Assembly (NCBI GenBank): GCA_900770875.1
Contig: CAAGLV010000175.1
Span: forward strand, 1-6,947
Origin: Flavobacteriales bacterium
GTDB lineage: Bacteria > Bacteroidota > Bacteroidia > Flavobacteriales > Weeksellaceae
Direction: 5' to 3'
DNA length: 6,947 bases
Shown here: positions 1 through 5,507 of the stretch, one piece after another
Layout: the number at the start of each line of letters is the position of its first letter
Position numbering within the stretch: position 1 is the stretch's first letter
The notes under the pieces: model-generated
Database searches by the model: none
Seen by the model: the letters and a program-made list of their open reading frames with translations, nothing else
What the model was told of the DNA's origin: nothing
Program-made: the position numbers and the translations under genes

Positions 1-21
1 ATCATAAATATATCATCCAAT

Positions 22-1374
22 ATGAAACATCAACCGATTGAAGGATTTTCGAAATTATCGAAAGAAGGAAAAATTGAATGGTTAGTTAACGAATACCTAA
101 ACGGAGACGAAAAAGCCATCCAAACTTTAAAACAATATTGGAACGACGATGCCGATTTACAAAAATTGCACGACGAATTCTCAGAAAATACAATTACAAA
201 CTTTTATATGCCGTTTGGTTTAGCACCAAACTTTTTAATTAACGACGAAATTTATACCATTCCGATGGCTGTAGAAGAATCATCGGTTGTTGCTGCTGCT
301 TCTAAAGCGGCTAAATTTTGGTTAGATCGTGGTGGATTTAAAACAACTGTTCTTTCTACAACAAAATTAGGACACGTGCATTTTATGTATGAAGGTGATG
401 TAGAAAAACTAAAACAAGCGTTCGAAAAAACGATTAAAACTAAACTAATCGAAGAAACGAATGATATCACTAAAAATATGCGTGCGCGTAATGGTGGTAT
501 TTTAAATTTAGAATTAATTGATAAAACTGCCGATTTAGACAATTATTTCCAAATTAAAGGATCGTTTGAAACGGTAGATTCAATGGGTGCTAATTTCATT
601 AATTCGTGTTTAGAGCAATTTGCTAAAACATTAAAGAATGAAATTGATGCCGATGATACATTTACAGCCGAAGAAAAAGATTCTTTACAAATCGTAATGT
701 GTATTTTATCGAACTACACGCCAGATTGTATTGTTAGAGCTGAAGTTTCTTGTCCGGTTGAACAATTAGCCGAAGGAAATGTTTCTGCCGAAGAATTTGT
801 AGAAAAATTTGCTCGCGCTGTTCGTATTGCAGAGATCGAACCTTACCGTGCAACAACACATAACAAAGGAATTATGAACGGAATTGATGCTGTTGTGATT
901 GCAACTGGAAACGATTTCCGCGCTGTCGAAGCTTGTGCACATACGTATGCTGCAAAAGATGGTCAATATTCTTCGTTAACGCACTGCGAGGTTAAAGATG
1001 GAATTTTCCGTTTTTGGATTGATTTACCAACTGCTTTAGGAACAATTGGTGGATTAACATCGTTACATCCTACCGTTAAATTAGCTTTAGCTATTTTAGG
1101 TAAACCATCGGCCGGAGAATTAATGGGAATTGCTGCAGTTGCAGGATTGGCTCAAAACTTTGCTGCTTTACGTTCGTTAGTAACAACTGGTATCCAAAAA
1201 GGACATATGAAAATGCACTTAATGAATATCTTAAATCAGTTAGAAGCTACAGAAGACGAAAAGAAATATTTTGTAAACTTCTTTAAAGATAAAACCGTTA
1301 CTCACCATATGGTAATTGAAGAATTTTGCAAATTAAGAGGAGTTAAATCGGTAGAAGAAATTAAAAAAGATTAA
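22..1374 (+). CDS. mvaA: Class II hydroxymethylglutaryl-CoA reductase
   Basis: This cytosolic enzyme interconverts HMG-CoA and mevalonate using a nicotinamide cofactor. In flavobacteria it is expected to supply mevalonate for isoprenoid synthesis, although automatic annotation often calls the family 'degradative'. Seen in the 450 residues: the family N-terminal motif ENTITNFYMPFGLAPNF (55-71); the VEESSVVAAAS block with catalytic Glu86 (Pseudomonas mevalonii Glu83); the dinucleotide-binding DSMGANFIN (186-194); THNKGIMNGID with catalytic Lys282; ATGNDFRAVEA with Asp298; and KGHMKMH near the C-terminus with catalytic His395. The Lys-to-Asp spacing of 16 equals that of the P. mevalonii enzyme. 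There is no membrane domain, as expected for class II. The ATG start lies 21 bases from the window edge, so the promoter is not visible. The region matching the NADH-selecting Asp146 of P. mevalonii lacks an acidic residue (see findings). The next gene starts after a 3-base gap, so the two are probably one operon. Confidence 0.96.
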   Translation: MKHQPIEGFSKLSKEGKIEWLVNEYLNGDEKAIQTLKQYWNDDADLQKLHDEFSENTITNFYMPFGLAPNFLINDEIYTIPMAVEESSVVAAASKAAKFWLDRGGFKTTVLSTTKLGHVHFMYEGDVEKLKQAFEKTIKTKLIEETNDITKNMRARNGGILNLELIDKTADLDNYFQIKGSFETVDSMGANFINSCLEQFAKTLKNEIDADDTFTAEEKDSLQIVMCILSNYTPDCIVRAEVSCPVEQLAEGNVSAEEFVEKFARAVRIAEIEPYRATTHNKGIMNGIDAVVIATGNDFRAVEACAHTYAAKDGQYSSLTHCEVKDGIFRFWIDLPTALGTIGGLTSLHPTVKLALAILGKPSAGELMGIAAVAGLAQNFAALRSLVTTGIQKGHMKMHLMNILNQLEATEDEKKYFVNFFKDKTVTHHMVIEEFCKLRGVKSVEEIKKD

Positions 1375-1377
1375 CCG

Positions 1378-1866
1378 GTGGATTTAAAAGATTATTTTGA
1401 AAAAGCGAAACGAAAACAAAAAGAACATAAAGCGTTTTTGGATAAGCTAAAGAAAAAACCACCTAAAAACTTAGATCAAAAAATGGAAGAAATTCACGAC
1501 GAAGTTTTCGATCGTGTTGATTGTCTTTCGTGTGCCAATTGTTGCAAAACAACTGGTCCATTATTTACCAATAAAGATATCGAACGTTTGGCGCATGTTT
1601 TTCGTTTAAAACCAAGTCAATTTATCGAGAAATATTTACGTATTGACGAAGATAACGATTACGTATTACAACAAGTTCCTTGTCCGTTTTTAGATGCGGA
1701 TAATTATTGTTTGGTTTACGAAGATCGTCCAAAAGCTTGCCGCGAGTATCCACATACAGATCGCAAAAAGTTTTATCAAATCAATCATTTAACAATCAAA
1801 AATACGCTAATTTGTCCTGCAACTTACGAAGTTGTTGAACAGATGCAAAAAGAAATTAAATTGTAA
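1378..1866 (+). CDS. YkgJ family cysteine cluster protein
   Basis: This is a 162-residue protein of the YkgJ/CxxCxxCC family (formerly UPF0153), whose members are thought to bind zinc or an Fe-S cluster and whose function is unknown. Seen: a very basic N-terminal helix (about residues 5-30), then the signature cysteines C49, C52, C55 and C56, a CPFL motif (C102), C111, the block YEDRPKACREYPH (C121), and a late C146, making eight cysteines in all. The start is a GTG placed only CCG away from the mvaA stop codon. The next in-frame ATG (codon 36) would remove the basic helix and the likely translational coupling, so GTG is preferred. The stop overlaps the next gene's ATG by one base. The assignment to the family is secure; the bound metal and the role are not known. 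Its place behind mvaA suggests co-expression but no specific function. Confidence 0.9.
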   Translation: MDLKDYFEKAKRKQKEHKAFLDKLKKKPPKNLDQKMEEIHDEVFDRVDCLSCANCCKTTGPLFTNKDIERLAHVFRLKPSQFIEKYLRIDEDNDYVLQQVPCPFLDADNYCLVYEDRPKACREYPHTDRKKFYQINHLTIKNTLICPATYEVVEQMQKEIKL

Positions 1867-2153
1867 TGATATTAACATATACCATCATCGCTTTTGTTTG
1901 TTTAATTATACCAACAATCCATCAATTGATTTTTGGTTTTAAACCAAAAGATAGAATCGGAATTAATAAAGTTGGTTTACGAAGTGTTACCATGCAATTA
2001 GCAGCTATTTTAATTGCCTACGTTCTGTTTCTTAAAATAGAAGGTGCTAATCCAATGTTAGCCGTTTATACCGGAATTACATTTTTAATTTCGGTAGGAT
2101 TAGTTGTTGTCATTCAGCATCTTTTACTAACCTTAAAGCAAAAAAAATTCTAA
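1866..2153 (+). CDS. Small three-helix membrane protein, unknown function
   Basis: I do not recognise this 95-residue protein. It has three predicted membrane helices at about residues 3-23, 40-58 and 64-88. A short basic loop (FKPKDRIGINK, about 25-35) lies between helices 1 and 2, and the C-terminal tail is lysine-rich (LKQKKF). There are no cysteines apart from one inside helix 1 and no catalytic motif. By the positive-inside rule, the first loop and the tail should face the cytoplasm, although three helices make this arrangement awkward unless the first loop or one helix is atypical. The ATG overlaps the stop of the YkgJ-type gene (TAATG), so translation is probably coupled. An intrinsic terminator begins a few bases after the stop, making this the last gene of the mvaA operon. 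Confidence 0.8.
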   Translation: MILTYTIIAFVCLIIPTIHQLIFGFKPKDRIGINKVGLRSVTMQLAAILIAYVLFLKIEGANPMLAVYTGITFLISVGLVVVIQHLLLTLKQKKF

Positions 2154-2157
2154 ATAT

Positions 2158-2184
2158 AAAGCTACCTTTTCGGTAGCTTTTTTT
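2158..2184 (+). terminator. Intrinsic terminator of the mvaA operon
   Basis: A perfect stem GCTACC/GGTAGC (2161-2166 with 2172-2177) with a TTTTC loop is extended by AAA/TTT pairs and followed by a run of seven T. It lies 4 bases after the stop of the small membrane protein gene, so it ends the three-gene transcript. Confidence 0.9.
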
Positions 2185-2205
2185 ATCTTTAAGAGAAAAG
2201 ATTTC

Positions 2206-2619
2206 ATGATCAAAAAATATAAATCTAAAATCAGTATCGGATTAATTATTTTGATATTCATCGTTTATTTAATTTCGATCTCTTATTTATGGTTTGATTT
2301 TAAAATTGGTGGTTTCATCACTATCATTAGTTCAATCATTTTTATCATATATCTTTTTTCTACAACTTATTACATCATTAATCCAACAACGCAACTTCTT
2401 TTAATTAAAAGTGGATTTTTAGTTCACTTAACGATTAATATCCATCAAATAAAAGAAATCAAAACCTCTAAAAATTGGATTAGTTCGCCTGCTTTATCAT
2501 TGGATCGAATCGAAATCTTATTCAACACCTACGATTCAATACTAATTTCTCCAAGAGAGAAGAAACAGTTCATTCAGAAACTTAAACAAATCAATCCAGA
2601 AATTAAAGTGAATTTATAA
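2206..2619 (+). CDS. Membrane-anchored bacterial PH-domain protein (bPH_4/DUF1200-like)
   Basis: The protein has 137 residues. It starts with a basic segment (MIKKYKSK), followed by two hydrophobic helices (about 9-30 and 35-53) that should form a membrane hairpin. A cytoplasmic C-terminal domain of about 80 residues resembles the bacterial PH-like domain PF06713 (DUF1200). The recognisable parts are YYIINPTTQLLLIKSGF (55-71), the conserved SSPALSLDRIEI (93-104) and ILISPREKKQFI (112-123). The function of this family is unknown; the name reflects the fold only. The ATG is 22 bases after the upstream terminator. The sequence TATCTTTA (2184-2191) is one mismatch from the Bacteroidota -7 box TAnnTTTG, but I see no matching -33 box. 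The gap to the next gene is 40 bases without a terminator, so read-through into the DUF445 gene is possible. Confidence 0.85.
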   Translation: MIKKYKSKISIGLIILIFIVYLISISYLWFDFKIGGFITIISSIIFIIYLFSTTYYIINPTTQLLLIKSGFLVHLTINIHQIKEIKTSKNWISSPALSLDRIEILFNTYDSILISPREKKQFIQKLKQINPEIKVNL

Positions 2620-2659
2620 TTGCTAATTTTTTGAACGAATTAAAATCTAATCAATTAAA

Positions 2660-3904
2660 ATGACAGAACAAGATAAAAAACGAAACCTCGCCAAACACAA
2701 ATCCATTGCGACCGCCTTATTTGTTGTAATGGCATTTATTTATGGTTTAATGGTTTATTTAAGCACAACAACCAACTTAAAATGGATTGGCTATGTAGAA
2801 GCTTTTGCCGAAGCTGCTATGGTTGGCGCTTTGGCCGATTGGTTTGCAGTTACCGCTTTATTCAAATATCCGTTGGGTTTAAAAATTCCACACACCAACT
2901 TAATCGAGCGCAGTAAAAATGCCATTGGCGAGAATTTAGGTTCCTTTGTAACCGAAAACTTTTTAACGCCAGCTAACATTCGTCCGTACATCGAAAAATT
3001 AGATGTTGTAAAATTTGTTGCCGATTGGTTAAACAAAAAAGATAATCAGATTGTTTTACAAGAAGAAGTAAGCAACTTTATTCAAAAAATAATTAAAGAT
3101 TTAAACGACGACGAAGTGGTTGATTTTTTAACCGATAAAGGCGACGAAATTCTTAAACAATTTAATTTACAAGATTTACTTTCAACTTCGATTACTTATA
3201 TCATCGAAAAAGAAAAACACAGCGAAATATTAAATGCAATTTTACCAAAAGCTAAAGTTTATATTTTAGAAAGTGATGTATTAATCGAAGATAAAATCAA
3301 CCAAAAACATCCTGTAATTTCGTTTTTTGCTGGTAAAAAAATCTCGAAAGGTGTAGTTGAAGGTGTGATTAGTTTTATTGAAGAAATTGAAGATGATCCG
3401 CACCATCCCATCCGAAAAAATATACAAGAAAGTTTATTAAATACTGCCCAACATATTAAAGAAGATTTGTATTGGAAAGAAAAACTAAACGAAATGCGCG
3501 ACGAATTTATTACACGCGAACGCCTGCACGATTATGCTTTAGATTTTTGGCTGAATTTAAAATTAAATATCACCACTAATTTTAATCAGAAAGATTCTGT
3601 ATTTCAGAATTATTTAGAAAAAAACATTCAGAAATTAGCCGAAAACTTAACTGAAAATCAAGAATTAATTCAGAAAATAAACGGCTGGATTCGCCATTTT
3701 ATCTATCGTATGATTTTACGTAATGTAACCGAAGTTGAAGGTTTAATTAGCCGAACTGTTGGTAACTGGGAAGGCAAAGAATTAAGCGATAAACTAGAAT
3801 TAGAAGTGGGGAAAGACTTACAATACATTCGTATTAACGGAACTTTAGTTGGTGGAATTGTTGGATTAATTATTTACACATTAACTCAACTTCTACTTTC
3901 ATAA
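2660..3904 (+). CDS. DUF445 family membrane protein (YjiN-like)
   Basis: The protein has 414 residues, close to the length of Escherichia coli YjiN, and belongs to PF04286 (DUF445), a family without an established biochemical role. Seen: a charged N-terminus, a membrane helix at about 15-35, then the hallmark block AEAAMVGALADWFAVTALF (50-68) running into KYPLGLKIPHTN (69-80), IERSKNAIGENLGSFV and ENFLTP. A long, charged, mostly helical central region follows (about 105-385). A C-terminal hydrophobic segment contains NGTLVGGIVGLIIYTL (about 393-408). Both ends are therefore membrane-anchored, with the middle on one side of the membrane. The start ATG fits the family's N-terminus; no Shine-Dalgarno is evident, as usual in this phylum. 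The gene ends inside the left arm of a bidirectional terminator shared with the convergent ecotin gene. Confidence 0.93.
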   Translation: MTEQDKKRNLAKHKSIATALFVVMAFIYGLMVYLSTTTNLKWIGYVEAFAEAAMVGALADWFAVTALFKYPLGLKIPHTNLIERSKNAIGENLGSFVTENFLTPANIRPYIEKLDVVKFVADWLNKKDNQIVLQEEVSNFIQKIIKDLNDDEVVDFLTDKGDEILKQFNLQDLLSTSITYIIEKEKHSEILNAILPKAKVYILESDVLIEDKINQKHPVISFFAGKKISKGVVEGVISFIEEIEDDPHHPIRKNIQESLLNTAQHIKEDLYWKEKLNEMRDEFITRERLHDYALDFWLNLKLNITTNFNQKDSVFQNYLEKNIQKLAENLTENQELIQKINGWIRHFIYRMILRNVTEVEGLISRTVGNWEGKELSDKLELEVGKDLQYIRINGTLVGGIVGLIIYTLTQLLLS

Positions 3905-3936
3905 AAAAAAGAGCAAATAAATTTGCTCTTTTTTTA
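3903..3936. terminator. Bidirectional intrinsic terminator between the DUF445 gene and ecotin
   Basis: The stem GAGCAAA/TTTGCTC (3911-3917 with 3922-3928) and a 4-base loop are flanked by eight A on the left and at least seven T on the right. It therefore has a U-tract when read from either strand. It ends the plus-strand DUF445 transcript and the minus-strand ecotin transcript, whose stop is 16 bases away. Confidence 0.88.
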
Positions 3937-3952
3937 TTTATATGTCAATTGC

Positions 3953-4414
3953 TTAGTTCGCTGTATAAATTTTGTTTGAAGCCGACCAAATTCTATAATC
4001 AACCTGGTAACCACTTGGCACATAAACAACAAGAGGTAAACTACTATTATAACTTACTTTTTGCGAAGGTGCATAAACTATTTTCTCTAATTTTTTATTG
4101 TCTGCACACGCCATTAAAGTTCCACCTACAACACCATCTGTAGTAAATATATAATAATTATATCCCCAACCATCTAAATTATTTTCTTCGAGATTTCCGC
4201 CTAAAAAGAAGCGATTACAAGCATCTACTTCTGCTTTTTTCCCAATTAAAATTTCAACCAAATAATTCTCTTCCATTTTCTTCGGTTTTAATCGAATTAC
4301 TTTTTGTACAAAACCATTTTTTGGAGTTGGAAACATTTTAACATCGTCTACTTGTTGTGCTGACACACTTACAGAAATAACTGACAATAAGCCAAATAAT
4401 ACTCTTTTCTTCAT
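3953..4414 (-). CDS. eco: Ecotin-family periplasmic serine protease inhibitor
   Basis: Ecotin is a secreted dimeric inhibitor of trypsin-fold serine proteases; in Gram-negative bacteria it sits in the periplasm and protects against host or neighbour proteases. Seen in 153 residues: a signal peptide (basic MKKR, hydrophobic 5-15, likely cleavage SVSA|QQ at 19/20); MFPTPKNGFVQKVIRL matching the mature N-terminal strand; the family core EVDACNRFFLGG and LDGWGYNYYIF (81-90); the reactive-site loop GGTLMAC (97-103); YNSSLPLVVYVPSG (122-135); and VDYRIWSA (138-145). The two disulfide cysteines of E. coli ecotin (C50/C87) are present as C66 and C103. Aligned by eye, P1 is Leu100 and P1' Met101, where E. 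coli has Met-Met. The loop before YNS is about three residues shorter, and secondary-site residues Arg108 and Lys112 are both serine. The gene is monocistronic: tRNA-Asn and its terminator lie upstream, and it shares a terminator downstream. Confidence 0.93.
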   Translation of the reverse strand: MKKRVLFGLLSVISVSVSAQQVDDVKMFPTPKNGFVQKVIRLKPKKMEENYLVEILIGKKAEVDACNRFFLGGNLEENNLDGWGYNYYIFTTDGVVGGTLMACADNKKLEKIVYAPSQKVSYNSSLPLVVYVPSGYQVDYRIWSASNKIYTAN

Positions 4415-4461
4415 TTTTTTATCGTTTATTTATTTTAAATGAAGTAAAGAGAAAATAGTGC

Positions 4462-4492
4462 CAAATATTTTAAAAATTGAGACAAAAAAAAA
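4462..4492 (-). promoter_or_regulatory. Weak candidate promoter for ecotin
   Basis: Read on the minus strand, AATATTTG (4462-4469) is one mismatch from the Bacteroidota -7 box TAnnTTTG. A TTTT in the T-run lies 19 bases upstream, one mismatch from TTTG. The start of transcription would be about 40 bases before the ecotin ATG. The -33 part would coincide with the T-tract of the tRNA-Asn terminator. This is inference from spacing only. Confidence 0.28.
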
Positions 4493-4518
4493 GACAATCA
4501 AATTTTGATTGTCTTTTT
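4484..4518 (-). terminator. Intrinsic terminator of tRNA-Asn
   Basis: On the minus strand, directly after the tRNA 3' end, the stem GACAATCA/TGATTGTC (4493-4500 with 4506-4513; up to ten pairs if the loop closes) is followed by nine T (4484-4492). It separates the tRNA from ecotin. Five T at 4514-4518 on the plus strand give it weak symmetry, but no plus-strand gene reaches it. Confidence 0.88.
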
Positions 4519-4519
4519 G

Positions 4520-4593
4520 CTCCCCCTCTTGGGCTCGAACCAAGGACCCTCTGATTAACAGTCAGATGCTCTAACCAACTGAGCTAAGGAGGA
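4520..4593 (-). tRNA. tRNA-Asn (anticodon GTT)
   Basis: This is a full 74-base cloverleaf. The acceptor stem is TCCTCCT/AGGGGGA with one T-G pair; the D stem is GCTC/GAGC around AGTTGGTTA. The anticodon stem is TCTGA/TCAGA with loop CTGTTAA, giving anticodon GTT at 34-36. The variable loop has 5 bases, and the T arm is CTTGG-TTCGAGC-CCAAG. The discriminator base is G, normal for tRNA-Asn. The CCA end is not encoded (the genome continues CAAAAA), so it must be added after transcription. It has its own promoter and terminator, so it is a single-gene unit. Confidence 0.97.
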
Positions 4594-4616
4594 GTATCGT
4601 TATCGATATTGTGATG

Positions 4617-4647
4617 CAAATATAGAGCGAATTTTTAAACTTCCAAA
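4617..4647 (-). promoter_or_regulatory. Bacteroidota-type promoter of tRNA-Asn
   Basis: On the minus strand, TTTG (4644-4647), a spacer of exactly 19 bases, and TATATTTG (4617-4624) match the Bacteroidota primary sigma factor consensus TTTG-N19-TAnnTTTG at every defined position. Transcription should begin near 4611, leaving a leader of under 20 bases before the mature tRNA 5' end at 4593. The rest of the gap to the next gene (about 4648-4730) is AT-rich; I see nothing definite in it, only a weak 4-bp CTCA/TGAG pair near 4694-4708. Confidence 0.8.
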
Positions 4648-4730
4648 TCATTTTTAAAATATTTTTTTACAAAAAACACCCTAAAACAGACAACTCACTG
4701 AAAATGAGAAAGAAAAATTTAAAACTTTTT

Positions 4731-5405
4731 TTACTTATAATATCTAAAAATTCCTTGTTGAGTTGCAGTCCACCATGGTGCAACCTGATTTGCACTTTTT
4801 AAAGCGCCACTTGCCCATGTATTGCATGTAAAAAATAAACTATACGAGCCGGTCGCTTCGTAATAAGCATCATCTTTATTTACCATTTCGGTTGGTATAT
4901 ATTCTATTTTTCCATCTTTATCATATACAAATGATTTTTTGATGTATTCTACCATATTTTGATAATCCGATTTATTAATTGAGATTTTAACACAATCTTC
5001 ATCTTCTTTCAGCTTATTATAAAAATGCGTATGCATTGCCGAACTTCCTAAAGAAAAAGCTGCTTTGAACGCTGTAGATGCTTTAAGATCGCTCCATTCG
5101 GGTGTATCTAAATAAAATCCTTTATCTCCCCAACCAAACGCAATTAAATCTTTTTCTTTTTGAGATTTCGTATCTGAAAATGGAACAATCGTCGACCAAT
5201 TTATTACATCTGTTACCACAGGCACAACAATATCGGTATGTACACCATTAGTTAAAATATAAATTTCGATGGTATCATCTTCTTGATTATTTTGATTTTG
5301 ATTAACCGGAATTAAAGGTAAAAGTAAAACAGCCAAAATGTAAGTTATTATTAATCCAAAGATTACTAAAATAACTTTTAAACTGTTTTTAAGTATTTGT
5401 TTCAT
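4731..5405 (-). CDS. DUF2459 / TIGR02117 family membrane-anchored protein
   Basis: The protein has 224 residues of the family known as TIGR02117 or DUF2459 (PF09601), first noted near urease genes in proteobacteria and without a proven function. Seen: a basic start (MKQILKNSLK), one hydrophobic segment at about 11-33 that acts as a signal anchor, then a polar N/Q-rich linker (35-43) and an extracytoplasmic domain. The family blocks are TNGVHTDIVVP (52-62), FGWGDKGFYLDTPEW (90-104), AMHTHFY (123-129), YYEATGSYSLFFTCNTW (181-197) and the C-terminal APWWTATQQGIFRYY (209-223). His56 and Cys194 lie in the best-conserved blocks and could be part of an active site, which is a guess. No urease gene is in view. 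The gene stands alone, with the ClpB terminator upstream. I see no good terminator after its stop. Confidence 0.88.
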   Translation of the reverse strand: MKQILKNSLKVILVIFGLIITYILAVLLLPLIPVNQNQNNQEDDTIEIYILTNGVHTDIVVPVVTDVINWSTIVPFSDTKSQKEKDLIAFGWGDKGFYLDTPEWSDLKASTAFKAAFSLGSSAMHTHFYNKLKEDEDCVKISINKSDYQNMVEYIKKSFVYDKDGKIEYIPTEMVNKDDAYYEATGSYSLFFTCNTWASGALKSANQVAPWWTATQQGIFRYYK

Positions 5406-5419
5406 GAATAGATTTTACC

Positions 5420-5427
5420 CAAAAATA
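5420..5427 (-). promoter_or_regulatory. Possible -7 box for the DUF2459 gene
   Basis: On the minus strand TATTTTTG fits the Bacteroidota -7 consensus TAnnTTTG exactly and sits 14 bases before the ATG. No TTTG is found 19 bases upstream, because that place is taken by the ClpB terminator stem. The 5' leader would be only about 8 bases. In AT-rich DNA such a match can arise by chance. Confidence 0.35.
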
Positions 5428-5456
5428 TAAAAATCCCGCCGATAACGACGGGATTT
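5426..5456 (-). terminator. Intrinsic terminator of clpB
   Basis: On the minus strand the stem AAATCCCG/CGGGATTT (5431-5438 with 5449-5456) has an inner CG/CG extension across one mismatch, an ATAA-type loop, and a following TTTTTAT stretch. It lies about 50 bases after the ClpB stop. Read on the plus strand it has only three T, so it mainly serves the minus strand. Confidence 0.8.
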
Positions 5457-5476
5457 AAGCTTACTAAAATATGTAC

Positions 5477-5494
5477 TATGAAATCGACTTCATA
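5477..5494. repeat. Small inverted repeat in the clpB 3' untranslated region
   Basis: TATGAA and TTCATA (5477-5482 and 5489-5494) are perfect inverted copies around a 6-base centre, between the ClpB stop and its terminator. The hairpin would be weak and AT-rich with no U-tract. It may be chance, a minor 3' stabilising structure or a protein site; nothing in the sequence decides between these. Confidence 0.3.
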
Positions 5495-5507
5495 AAATGC
5501 ATTTTTC

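Noticed and set aside
252..966. Two minus-strand open frames (252-542 and 766-966)
   Set aside because: Both are antisense to mvaA, whose catalytic motifs cover the same bases, and neither shows family features.
2791..3036. Minus-strand open frame of 81 codons
   Set aside because: It is antisense to the most conserved part of the DUF445 gene and has no independent support.
3949..4143. Open frame of 64 codons on the plus strand
   Set aside because: It lies antisense to the ecotin gene, has no recognisable motif, and starts just after the terminator. Ecotin on the other strand is convincing across its whole length.
4694..4708. CTCA/TGAG inverted repeat as a terminator for the DUF2459 gene
   Set aside because: The stem is only four pairs, and no run of T follows at the right distance on the minus strand.
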